The notes under the pieces are model-generated. The model searched no databases. It was not told the DNA's origin and saw only the letters and a list, made by a program, of their open reading frames with translations. From Brevundimonas goettingensis (GTDB lineage: Bacteria; Pseudomonadota; Alphaproteobacteria; Caulobacterales; Caulobacteraceae): 64,000 bases of DNA. Of the stretch, positions 46,506-54,098 are shown piece after piece. The position numbers and the translations under genes are program-made. The first letter of the stretch is position 1, and every line of letters begins with the position of its first letter. The stretch lies in the NCBI RefSeq assembly GCF_017487405.1, contig NZ_CP062222.1, positions 1,783,001 to 1,847,000 on the forward strand, given 5' to 3'.

Positions 46506-47771
46506 CTACGGCCCATAGGGCGGCACGCGCAGGTTCAGGTCGATCTCGGCGTTGCGCTCCTGATAAAGGGCCGCCTTCGCCGCCAGCCCCGGATCGCTCC
46601 AGGCCCATGCGCCGCGCTGAAGCACTTCGTACAGGCCTGAGGTCTCGGTCTTGTCGAGTTCGGGGTAAGGCCATTCCGCCTCCCTGCCCGCCCAGCCGGC
46701 GACGAAGTTGGTGGCGCTCCGCAGCGACCGTCCGTCTTCCGTCTGGAAATTCCACAGATCGACGCCGACGCACTGACCCAGCTGGGCGATGTCGAAGGCC
46801 GCCGTCAGGGTCCAGGTCGAGTAGTGCAGCGACCGGGTCCGGGCCAGTTCCTGCGGCAGGCTGCCGTCAGCGGCGATCTGGGGCGTCAGCCGCTGGGCGC
46901 CGACCCGGCCGATGACCGTCTTCGCCACATCGTCCATCCCGGCATAGAGAGCGAACTCCGAGATCAGGAGGTCGTAATAGACGCCGTGGTTGTTGGTCGC
47001 CGCCTTCTCGGCGCGGCCGATCGGGCTGGTGGCCATCCAGTGGACCAGGTCGGCGAACCAGTCGCGCAACCCCGCCCGCTCGGCGTCGGTCAGGCTGGAT
47101 GAGGTATCCAGCAGCCCCAGCCCCTCGACCACCCGCACCAGCCGATAGGCGTCGATCACCCCCTCGGCCCGGCCCGACACGAGACCCGGCACGGCCTGGC
47201 CGTGGTTCAGGTTGGGGTTCATCTTCGTCTCGGGCGCCAGGAACCAGACCCGAAGGAATTCAGCGGCCTTGGCCGCATAGCGCTCATCGCCGGTGAAGTA
47301 ATACGCCAGCGACAGGGCCTGAACGTCGCCGCTCATCGCCTCCAGATCGGTCAGGTCGAAGGCGTTGGTGTCCCGCTCGGGGTTCATATGGCCGTCGCGG
47401 CGCATATAGGGCTTGCCATCAGGCCTGGAAGGATCGGGCCACCAATAGGGCCCCATGCTCATATAGTCGTGCCTGTCGCCGCTGGCGGGGGTCTGGGTCT
47501 TGTCGACCACCGTATAGGGGCCGCGCGTCAGGGCGGCGTCGGCGCGGGCCAGCATGGCCGCCCGGGCCGGCTGCAAGGCCGGATCGGTGGCATAGCGCGC
47601 CTTCACCGCCGTCAGCCAGTCAGGCCGCCACAGGAAGGTGCGGCGACCGCCGAACGCCTCGGCATAGCCGCTGGAGCCTTCGCACACCGGAGCCGCAGAA
47701 GACGCCTGGGCAGCGGCCGGCTGGGTCGCCAGCAAAGTCCCGAAGGCCAGAATGGAAACGAGAGAACGCAT
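46506..47771 (-). CDS. Alginate-lyase-fold polysaccharide lyase
   Basis: 421 residues with a signal peptide (RSLVSILAFGTLLATQPAAAQA). The alginate lyase (PF05426) layout is clear: MSMGPYWWPDPSRPDGKPY, then helical toroid repeats, and the catalytic NNHG at residues 260-263 followed by VYYDLL. The WHY-type tail includes LHYSTWTLTAAF. This fold includes alginate and other uronan lyases; real substrate may be another glycan of this locus. It follows the TonB receptor with a hairpin in between and is convergent with gntR, 7 bp apart. Confidence 0.87.
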   Translation of the reverse strand: MRSLVSILAFGTLLATQPAAAQASSAAPVCEGSSGYAEAFGGRRTFLWRPDWLTAVKARYATDPALQPARAAMLARADAALTRGPYTVVDKTQTPASGDRHDYMSMGPYWWPDPSRPDGKPYMRRDGHMNPERDTNAFDLTDLEAMSGDVQALSLAYYFTGDERYAAKAAEFLRVWFLAPETKMNPNLNHGQAVPGLVSGRAEGVIDAYRLVRVVEGLGLLDTSSSLTDAERAGLRDWFADLVHWMATSPIGRAEKAATNNHGVYYDLLISEFALYAGMDDVAKTVIGRVGAQRLTPQIAADGSLPQELARTRSLHYSTWTLTAAFDIAQLGQCVGVDLWNFQTEDGRSLRSATNFVAGWAGREAEWPYPELDKTETSGLYEVLQRGAWAWSDPGLAAKAALYQERNAEIDLNLRVPPYGP

Positions 47772-47793
47772 CGGGACAGGTCCGGAAAATCGG

Positions 47794-47823
47794 ACCCGCG
47801 ACAGCCGCGAAGCCGTCGCGGGT
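47794..47823 (-). terminator. Hairpin between TonB receptor and lyase genes
   Basis: ACCCGCGAC (47794-47802) pairs with GTCGCGGGT (47815-47823) across a 12-nt loop. Read leftward it is followed by CGATTTTCC, a short T-rich run. It may attenuate readthrough from the receptor into the lyase gene. Confidence 0.5.
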
Positions 47824-47831
47824 CATGGGGA

Positions 47832-50747
47832 TCAATAGCGGAAGCGGACGCCGAAATAGTACTGCGGGTTGCTCTCGCTGACCTCGGTGATGGCGTCTTC
47901 GCCGGGCTTGTACATGATGTCCCGTTCGTTGGTGACGTTCAGCGCCTGGGCCTTCAGCTGGATGTTGTCGGTCAGGTCGTACTGGGCCGACAGGTTCAGA
48001 TAGCCCGAGCCGCGAACGCTGCGGTTGGTCGACGAGTTGGGCTTGGAATAGTCCGAGCGGTAGCGGTACGAAGCCCGCAGCGACAGGCCGGCGCCCTCCC
48101 AGAAGATCGAGCCGGTGAAGTTGTTCTTCGACAGGCCGCGCAGATTGGCCGGATCGACATAGGGGGCGACGGTCGAGGGGTCGGGGAATTCGAAGTCCGC
48201 CTCGGCGTAGTTGTAGCCCGCCGTCGCGCCCAGGCCCGACCACAGTCCCGGCAGGAAGCTGAAGACGTAGTTGCCGGTGATCTCGAAGCCGTAGAGGTGA
48301 CGCGTCTCGGGGTCGTTGGCCGGCGCCACGGCGTTGAACGTCACCTCCGACCCGTTGGCGATGATCGAGGTGGTGTAGGGCTGGACCGCGTCGAAGGCCG
48401 CGTTCTTGATCCACTTGTAATAGGTGGCGAACGAGAAGACGGCGTCGCGGCTGGGATACCATTCCAGCGAGGTGTCCAGGTTCCAGCTTTCCAGCGGCTT
48501 CAGGTTCGGATTGCCTGTCGTGGAGTTGGCCAGAACGCCCTGAACCGTGGTCGCGGTCGCATCGACCACCGGGGTGATGCCGACGTTGAACTCCTCGATG
48601 CCCACCCGGGCGATGGCCTTGGACGCGCCGAAGCGCAGCTTGGTCCGGTCGTTCAGGTCGAAGTTCAGGTTGAAGCTGGGCAGCAGGTAGTCGTACTCGC
48701 CCGAGCCCGAGACCTCCGAAAGCGTGCCCGGAACTGTCACGATGGTCGCCGCCGAGCCGGCCACCGACGGAGTCACCGTCACCGCCGAGCGATAGCCGCG
48801 CGAGTCGACCGTGGTGTGGACATAGCGCAGGCCGGCGTTGCCGCTGAACGGAATGCCGTTCAGCTCCGAGCCGAAGGTGGTCATCAGATAGACGGCGCTG
48901 ATCGTCTCGGTGACGTCGGTGTCTTCCGGACCGCGCGAGTCGGTCAGCAGCGGGTTGGAGTCCCGACCGGTATAGGTGTTGAACAGGCAGTCATTGTTGA
49001 ACTGGGCCCACGAATGAATGTTCGTGCTGGACTGGCTCATAAAGTCGCTTGAGCCGAAGGGCACGCGGCAGTTGGCGTTGGCCTGGGCCACCAGCTGCGC
49101 CGCCGTCAGGCCGTCGCGGGCGATCGGGATGGCGACGTCGACGTTGTTGTTGGCGTCGGTCTTGCGCTGGTGCTCGGAGACGCGGGCCCCGGCCGCCACG
49201 GAGCGGAAGAAACCCTCGCCCAGCTGATAGGTCCCGTCGATCCGCGCCGCGGCGATCTCGTCGTGCCGGTCGGTGACCAGGCGATAGCGGGCGTAGTTGG
49301 TGTTGGACGCCGGAACCGCAGTGATGAAGTTGGCCGGATCGTTGATGTCGAAGCCGATGAAATTGACCGTCGGAACCACATCGTCGAGGCCGCTCAGCTC
49401 ATAGACCACCCGACGCGACGAGCGCATGTTGGTGGCCTTCTGCAGCTCGGTGCGCACCGATTGCGAATAGGACAGGTCGGTCGTGACCGTCAGCCGGTCG
49501 CCGCTGTATTTCGCTGCGAAGCCGCCGCCGATGTACTCCTCCTCGCGCAGCCGGTCTTCCAGCTGGATTTCGACATTGGAGTTGCCGCGATAGGAGATCA
49601 GGGCGCCGTCGCTGAAGCCCTCGCCGCCGCCCAGTTGGCCCCCGACGATCAGGGGCTGGATGCCGCGCGCGGCCTCGGTGATGGCCAGGATGTTGCGGTT
49701 CTCGAGACTGCTGCGGTTCGAGTACTGACCGTCCAGGGCGAAGTCCAAACGGTCGTTCGGACGCCATTGCAGGGCGCCGATCAGGCCGTCGCGGATCTCG
49801 CTGGTCGTCTTCTGCTGGAAGGCGCGCGAGGTTGTGGCGAAATAGAGCGGGACCTCGGCCGTGCCCGCCCGGTTGGCCGCGCTCAGGGTCGAGCGCATGG
49901 CGCAGTTGAAGCTGGAGCCCGCGGCCGTCTGCGCCGCCGCCGTGCCGGTGATCAGGTTCGGATTGATCGCCGAGGTGTTGCAGGGAATGAAGGCGGAGTT
50001 GGTGGTGTAATAGTCCTCGGGCGAGGCCTGGTCCTGATGCTGGTAGCCCAGGCTCACCCCGATGTCGCCGATGGCGGTGTCCCGCCAGCGGTTGGTCACC
50101 GAGATGTTGGCGCGATAGCCGAAGCCGTCACGGCCAGTCGCGGCGTCCTCCTTCTCCTGATAGACGCCCCGGTATTCGGCCTGGATGCGCGGACGGGCGT
50201 CCAGCGGGCGGATGGAGCGCAGGTCGATGACGCCGGCGATGCCGCCTTCGGGGAAGTCGGCCTGCTGGGTCTTGTACACCAGGACGCCGTTCACAAGCTC
50301 GGACGGGAACTGCTGGAAGGCGACCGAACGGTCCGGACCGGCGGTCGAGACCTCGCGGCCGTTGAAGGTCGAGAAGCTGAGGGTCGGCCCCAGGCCCCGC
50401 ACCGACAGCTCGTTGGCGTTGCCCTTGAACCGGTCGGCGGTGACGCCCGTGATCCGCTCCAGCGTATCGCCGACGGAGTTGTCCGGCTGGGAGCCGATCT
50501 CGTCATTGACGATGGCGTCCACAATCGTCGCCGAGTCGCGCTTCACAGCGATGGAGCTGCGCTGGGTGGCGCGGATGCCGGTCACCACGACGTCCCCGAC
50601 CTGGGCGCTGGGCTCGGGCGCGGTCTGCTGCGGCGTTTCGTCGGCTGCCGGAGCCGGCGCGGTCTGCGCCAGAACCGGCACGGCGAACAGCGTCGCGGCC
50701 GAGGCGAGCAGCATCGCCCGCGTAAGGGTCTTGGACTTGGCGGTCAT
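47832..50747 (-). CDS. TonB-dependent receptor of the polysaccharide locus
   Basis: 971 residues from the ATG at 50745-50747; an earlier in-frame ATG lacks a signal-peptide context. The signal peptide is TRAMLLASAATLFAVPVLAQ. A TonB-box-like VGDVVVTGIRATQ is followed by the plug (IVDAIVNDEIGSQPDNSVGDTLERITGV, ELSVRGLGPTLS, PSELVNGVLVYKTQQADFPEGGIAGVID). The barrel ends YYFGVRFRY. The long extracellular-loop size and class match carbohydrate receptors of Caulobacterales. It likely imports oligosaccharides released by the locus lyases. It is divergent from the GH88/105-like gene, with a shared operator site. Confidence 0.93.
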   Translation of the reverse strand: MTAKSKTLTRAMLLASAATLFAVPVLAQTAPAPAADETPQQTAPEPSAQVGDVVVTGIRATQRSSIAVKRDSATIVDAIVNDEIGSQPDNSVGDTLERITGVTADRFKGNANELSVRGLGPTLSFSTFNGREVSTAGPDRSVAFQQFPSELVNGVLVYKTQQADFPEGGIAGVIDLRSIRPLDARPRIQAEYRGVYQEKEDAATGRDGFGYRANISVTNRWRDTAIGDIGVSLGYQHQDQASPEDYYTTNSAFIPCNTSAINPNLITGTAAAQTAAGSSFNCAMRSTLSAANRAGTAEVPLYFATTSRAFQQKTTSEIRDGLIGALQWRPNDRLDFALDGQYSNRSSLENRNILAITEAARGIQPLIVGGQLGGGEGFSDGALISYRGNSNVEIQLEDRLREEEYIGGGFAAKYSGDRLTVTTDLSYSQSVRTELQKATNMRSSRRVVYELSGLDDVVPTVNFIGFDINDPANFITAVPASNTNYARYRLVTDRHDEIAAARIDGTYQLGEGFFRSVAAGARVSEHQRKTDANNNVDVAIPIARDGLTAAQLVAQANANCRVPFGSSDFMSQSSTNIHSWAQFNNDCLFNTYTGRDSNPLLTDSRGPEDTDVTETISAVYLMTTFGSELNGIPFSGNAGLRYVHTTVDSRGYRSAVTVTPSVAGSAATIVTVPGTLSEVSGSGEYDYLLPSFNLNFDLNDRTKLRFGASKAIARVGIEEFNVGITPVVDATATTVQGVLANSTTGNPNLKPLESWNLDTSLEWYPSRDAVFSFATYYKWIKNAAFDAVQPYTTSIIANGSEVTFNAVAPANDPETRHLYGFEITGNYVFSFLPGLWSGLGATAGYNYAEADFEFPDPSTVAPYVDPANLRGLSKNNFTGSIFWEGAGLSLRASYRYRSDYSKPNSSTNRSVRGSGYLNLSAQYDLTDNIQLKAQALNVTNERDIMYKPGEDAITEVSESNPQYYFGVRFRY

Positions 50748-50830
50748 GGTGTATTTCCCCTGCCTGATGTTTCCCGCACCCGTGGACCGGGCGACGTTAT
50801 GCGAACAGGCTAGACCGAAACTGACACCGG

Positions 50831-50852
50831 TGACAAGATTGGCCTGACCAAA
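50831..50852. promoter_or_regulatory. Candidate GntR operator between TonB receptor and hydrolase
   Basis: TGACAAG followed by ATTGGCCTGACCAAA. The palindrome-like centre TTGGCCTGACCAA has a reverse complement differing only at two inner positions. The same block occurs at 52088-52107 with one base less. It is 93 bp before the receptor ATG and about 50 bp before the hydrolase ATG. Confidence 0.65.
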
Positions 50853-50898
50853 AAGAATGAACCGGGCTAGCCACATGGTCCGGTCAGGGAGAAAGACG

Positions 50899-52080
50899 AT
50901 GAGGATCAGAGGGTGGAGTTTTGCGGCGCTGGCGATGTCCGGCGCACTGTTGGGAACGGGAGCCTGTGCAGGCGGACCGGCCGGTTCGGCGGCAGTTCAA
51001 TCCACGACGACGCCGCGCGACGCCGCCGTCCTGGCCCAGGCGCGGCGAGTCGCGGACTGGCAACTGGCCCATATGGACGCCTTCGACTACGTCGGCGCCT
51101 TCCGCGACCAGACCGCCGATCCGATCGACTGGATCCAGGCGACCTTCTGGGCCGGCCTCGCCGATTTCACCGACGCCACGGGCGACGCCGCCTATGCGAA
51201 GGCTATAGAGGATCACGGCGAGGCGGCGCACTGGGGCTTCGGCTCGCGCCCGCGCCACGCCGACGCCGACGCCATCGGCCACAGCTGGATCTGGGCCGCC
51301 GGACGGGTCGAAGGCGGAGCCCGCGCCGCGCGCCTGGCCCCTCTCCGCGCCCGCTTCGACGCCATCCTCGCCGCGCCCAGCGACGCCGCCATGACCTTCG
51401 ACGAGGGCCGCGGTGAACGCCCCTGTCAGGTCCGCTGGTGCTGGAGCGACGCCATCTTCATGGCCCCGCCGGTCTGGACTGAACTGTCTGAAATCACCGG
51501 CGATCCGAAGTACCGCCGCCATTCCGAGCGCGAACTGAACGCGACGATCGAGGCCCTCTACGACCGCGACGATCACCTCTTCTACCGGGACAGCCGCTTC
51601 ATCGGTAAGCCGAACTCGGCGGGCCACAAGGTGTTCTGGAGCCGGGGCAACGGCTGGTCCTACGCCGGGCTCGCCAAGGTGCTGCAGTCTCTGCCCGCCG
51701 ACGATCCGGCCCGCGCCGGTTATGAGACGATCTTCCGCCAGATGTCCGAACGGCTGATCGGGCTGCAGGGCGCCGAGGGCTATTGGCCCGTCTCCCTGCT
51801 CGACGCCGGCGGCCCACCGGAGACCAGCGGCACCGCCTTCTTCGTCTACGGCCTGGCCTGGGGCGTTAACGCCGGGGTGCTGGACCGGGCGACCTACAGC
51901 CCTGCCGTCGCGAAAGGCTGGGCCGCCCTGTCGCGCGCCGTCCAGCCCGACGGCCGCCTCGGCTGGGTGCAGCAGGTCGGCTATGCGCCCGACCATGTCG
52001 CCGCCTCCGACACCCAGCTTTACGGCTCCGGCGCCTTCCTGATGGCCGCCTCGGAAGTGTCGCACAGGAGCGACTGGTAA
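50899..52080 (+). CDS. GH88/GH105-type unsaturated uronyl hydrolase lipoprotein
   Basis: 393 residues from the ATG at 50899 with AGGGAGAAAG upstream. The leader ends at a lipobox-like GTGAC (Cys23). The (alpha/alpha)6 barrel of GH105 is seen: DPIDWIQATFWAGLADFTDA, RHADADAIGHSWIWAAG, CQVRWCWSDAIFMAPPVWTEL, KVFWSRGNGWSYAGLAKVL, GYWPVSLLDAGGPPETSGTAFFVYGLAWGVN. These enzymes remove the unsaturated uronic acid left at the end of lyase products. This fits the adjacent lyases and ManD. The substrate (glucuronyl or galacturonyl) is not decided by sequence. Confidence 0.88.
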   Translation: MRIRGWSFAALAMSGALLGTGACAGGPAGSAAVQSTTTPRDAAVLAQARRVADWQLAHMDAFDYVGAFRDQTADPIDWIQATFWAGLADFTDATGDAAYAKAIEDHGEAAHWGFGSRPRHADADAIGHSWIWAAGRVEGGARAARLAPLRARFDAILAAPSDAAMTFDEGRGERPCQVRWCWSDAIFMAPPVWTELSEITGDPKYRRHSERELNATIEALYDRDDHLFYRDSRFIGKPNSAGHKVFWSRGNGWSYAGLAKVLQSLPADDPARAGYETIFRQMSERLIGLQGAEGYWPVSLLDAGGPPETSGTAFFVYGLAWGVNAGVLDRATYSPAVAKGWAALSRAVQPDGRLGWVQQVGYAPDHVAASDTQLYGSGAFLMAASEVSHRSDW

Positions 52081-52087
52081 GCGCGAT

Positions 52088-52107
52088 TGACAAATTGGCC
52101 TGACCAA
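52088..52107. promoter_or_regulatory. Candidate GntR operator before the unknown lyase-like gene
   Basis: TGACAA followed by ATTGGCCTGACCAA, nearly identical to the site at 50831-50852. It lies directly after the hydrolase stop and about 95 bp before the next ATG, so it probably serves a separate promoter for that gene. Confidence 0.65.
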
Positions 52108-52202
52108 TCCAGCCTGATCCCGTTCCTTCCCAGGGACAGTTCTCTGGCGGGCGCGGCTGTCGTCGCTCCCGCCCTTTTCCTTTCCGATTCAGGGACCGGC
52201 CG

Positions 52203-54095
52203 ATGCACCGTATCCTCCTCTCCGGCGTGGCCGCCGCCTGTCTGCTGACCGGTACGGCCTGCGCGACGACGCCGCCGCAGGCCTCCGTCGCCTCACCAGC
52301 GGAAGCCTCGCGAGGCCCCGTCTACCGCGACGTCGCCCCGATGAACCGCACGGTCGAGACCCGCATCACGCCCCAGGTCGAGGCCCTGCTCGAGCAGCTC
52401 CGCGCCGACGGCCGCGACTACACGCTGGACGGTGTCGCCGTCTTCGAGTCCCACGACAAATTCCTGCCCGGCAAGATCGCCATCGCCATGGCCCATGTGC
52501 TGAGCCAGACGCCGCGCACCGACCCGAACTTCCCCGAATACCTGTCCAGCTTCCGCCGCCTGGCCGATCTGACCGTCGACGATCCCAACGACAGCTGGGG
52601 AATCTACTACTATGTCTCAGCCCTGCACGAGCTTCAGGTCGCCGGCCTGCTGGACGAGGCGGTCAGCCCCGAGACCCTGGCGAAGCTGCGCACGCAGCTG
52701 GACTGGCGCCGGTTCGTGCGGACGTCGGACCTCACCCTGATCGACCTGCCCAACAACTATTTCGGCGTGGCGTTCAGCATCGCCCGGCTGCGCTATCTGC
52801 TGGGCTGGGAGGATACCAGCGCCAGCGAGGCCCTGCTGGCCAAGACGCTGGACCATTTCCGCGAGTACTCCGGTCAGTACGGCTTCGCCGACGAGACCAA
52901 CGGCGACGGCCGCTTCGACCGCTACAGCGTCCTGCTGATCGGCGAGATCGCCCAGCGCTTCATCGAGACCGGCGTTGCCCCGCCGCCCGAGGTCAAGACC
53001 TGGCTGCGATCCTCGGTCGACCTGATGCTGCCCCGGCTGAACCTGCGTGGCGAGGGCTTCGAATACGGCCGCAGCATCGGGACCTATGGCGAGACGGCCT
53101 TCCTCGAGGTCCTGACCGCCGCCGCCTCGCTCGACGTCCTGACCAATCAGGAGAAGGCCATGGCCTATGCCTTCTCCTCGCGCGTCGCCGCCCGCTATGC
53201 CGACTTCTGGCTGGATCCGACGACCGGCTCGGTCAATCTGTGGGATCACGGCCGCAAGACCGACGCCTATCGCGGCAAACACCGGATCCTGGGCGAGAAC
53301 CTCAGCCTCGCGCACCAGCTGCTCTACACCAACGCGATCTGGAACCGGCTGGGCTATCATGACGCCACCCCCGATCCGGGCTTCGAGAACTGGCTTGGCG
53401 CCCTGCCCCGCAGCCAGACCAACTGGTTCGCCAGGGGAGAGTATGACCGGCTGCTGGTCACGTATCGCGACGGTTCGCGGGTCATCGGCTTGCCGCTGAT
53501 CAACGGCGGTAACGGCCAGCATATGAACACCCCCTATTTCCCGATCCCCTTCTCGCCGGGCGTTCTGGCCGGGGCGGCGGACGAGACCTGGCCGCAGTTG
53601 CTGCCACGCCTGACCCTGTCGGACGGCTCGGTGCTGCAGCCGCTCGCGTATTTCACCCATGCCGAGGTCACGACCGAGGGCGACCGCACCGTGGTCACCT
53701 ACCGCCAGTCGAAGCTCGACCGGATGGGCCAGCCCGGCCCGGTCGCCGACGATCGCGTCAGCGTCTCGACCCGCTATGTGCTGGAGCCCGGTCGCATTAC
53801 CCGCACCGACCATATCGAGCCGCGCGCAGGCGTGATGGTCTCCAGGATCGACCTGACCTTCGCGAGCTTCGGCGAGGCGACCGTCGCCGCCGACGGCGCG
53901 CGCTACGGCGACGGCGAGATCGCGGCCTTCGATGTAGAGGGCCTGGCCTGCCGGGCGGGAACGCTGGATCCGGCCATCCACCGGACGCCCGTCGGCGCCC
54001 TGCGGTCCGTCGTCGAGTGCGGGACCGCCAGCCTGACGGGGCCGGTCGACCTGTCCTGGAGCCTCAGCTTCCGGGACCCGCCGACCGGTCGCTGA
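52203..54095 (+). CDS. Exported lyase-like protein, family not recognised
   Basis: 630 residues. The leader HRILLSGVAAACLLTGTAC suggests a lipoprotein (Cys20). The first 400 residues are mainly alpha-helical repeats, suggesting an (alpha/alpha) toroid. They carry DLPNNYFGVAFSIARLRYLLGW with Asn184-Asn185, and later YGRSIGTYGETAFLEVL and YRGKHRILGENLSLAHQLLY. The last 200 residues look like beta-sheet. This two-domain plan is that of polysaccharide lyases of the heparinase/alginate type. I cannot place it in a known PL family. Its neighbours, a GH105-like hydrolase, TonB receptor and ManD, support action on a uronic-acid glycan. Confidence 0.75.
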   Translation: MHRILLSGVAAACLLTGTACATTPPQASVASPAEASRGPVYRDVAPMNRTVETRITPQVEALLEQLRADGRDYTLDGVAVFESHDKFLPGKIAIAMAHVLSQTPRTDPNFPEYLSSFRRLADLTVDDPNDSWGIYYYVSALHELQVAGLLDEAVSPETLAKLRTQLDWRRFVRTSDLTLIDLPNNYFGVAFSIARLRYLLGWEDTSASEALLAKTLDHFREYSGQYGFADETNGDGRFDRYSVLLIGEIAQRFIETGVAPPPEVKTWLRSSVDLMLPRLNLRGEGFEYGRSIGTYGETAFLEVLTAAASLDVLTNQEKAMAYAFSSRVAARYADFWLDPTTGSVNLWDHGRKTDAYRGKHRILGENLSLAHQLLYTNAIWNRLGYHDATPDPGFENWLGALPRSQTNWFARGEYDRLLVTYRDGSRVIGLPLINGGNGQHMNTPYFPIPFSPGVLAGAADETWPQLLPRLTLSDGSVLQPLAYFTHAEVTTEGDRTVVTYRQSKLDRMGQPGPVADDRVSVSTRYVLEPGRITRTDHIEPRAGVMVSRIDLTFASFGEATVAADGARYGDGEIAAFDVEGLACRAGTLDPAIHRTPVGALRSVVECGTASLTGPVDLSWSLSFRDPPTGR

Positions 54096-54098
54096 CGC

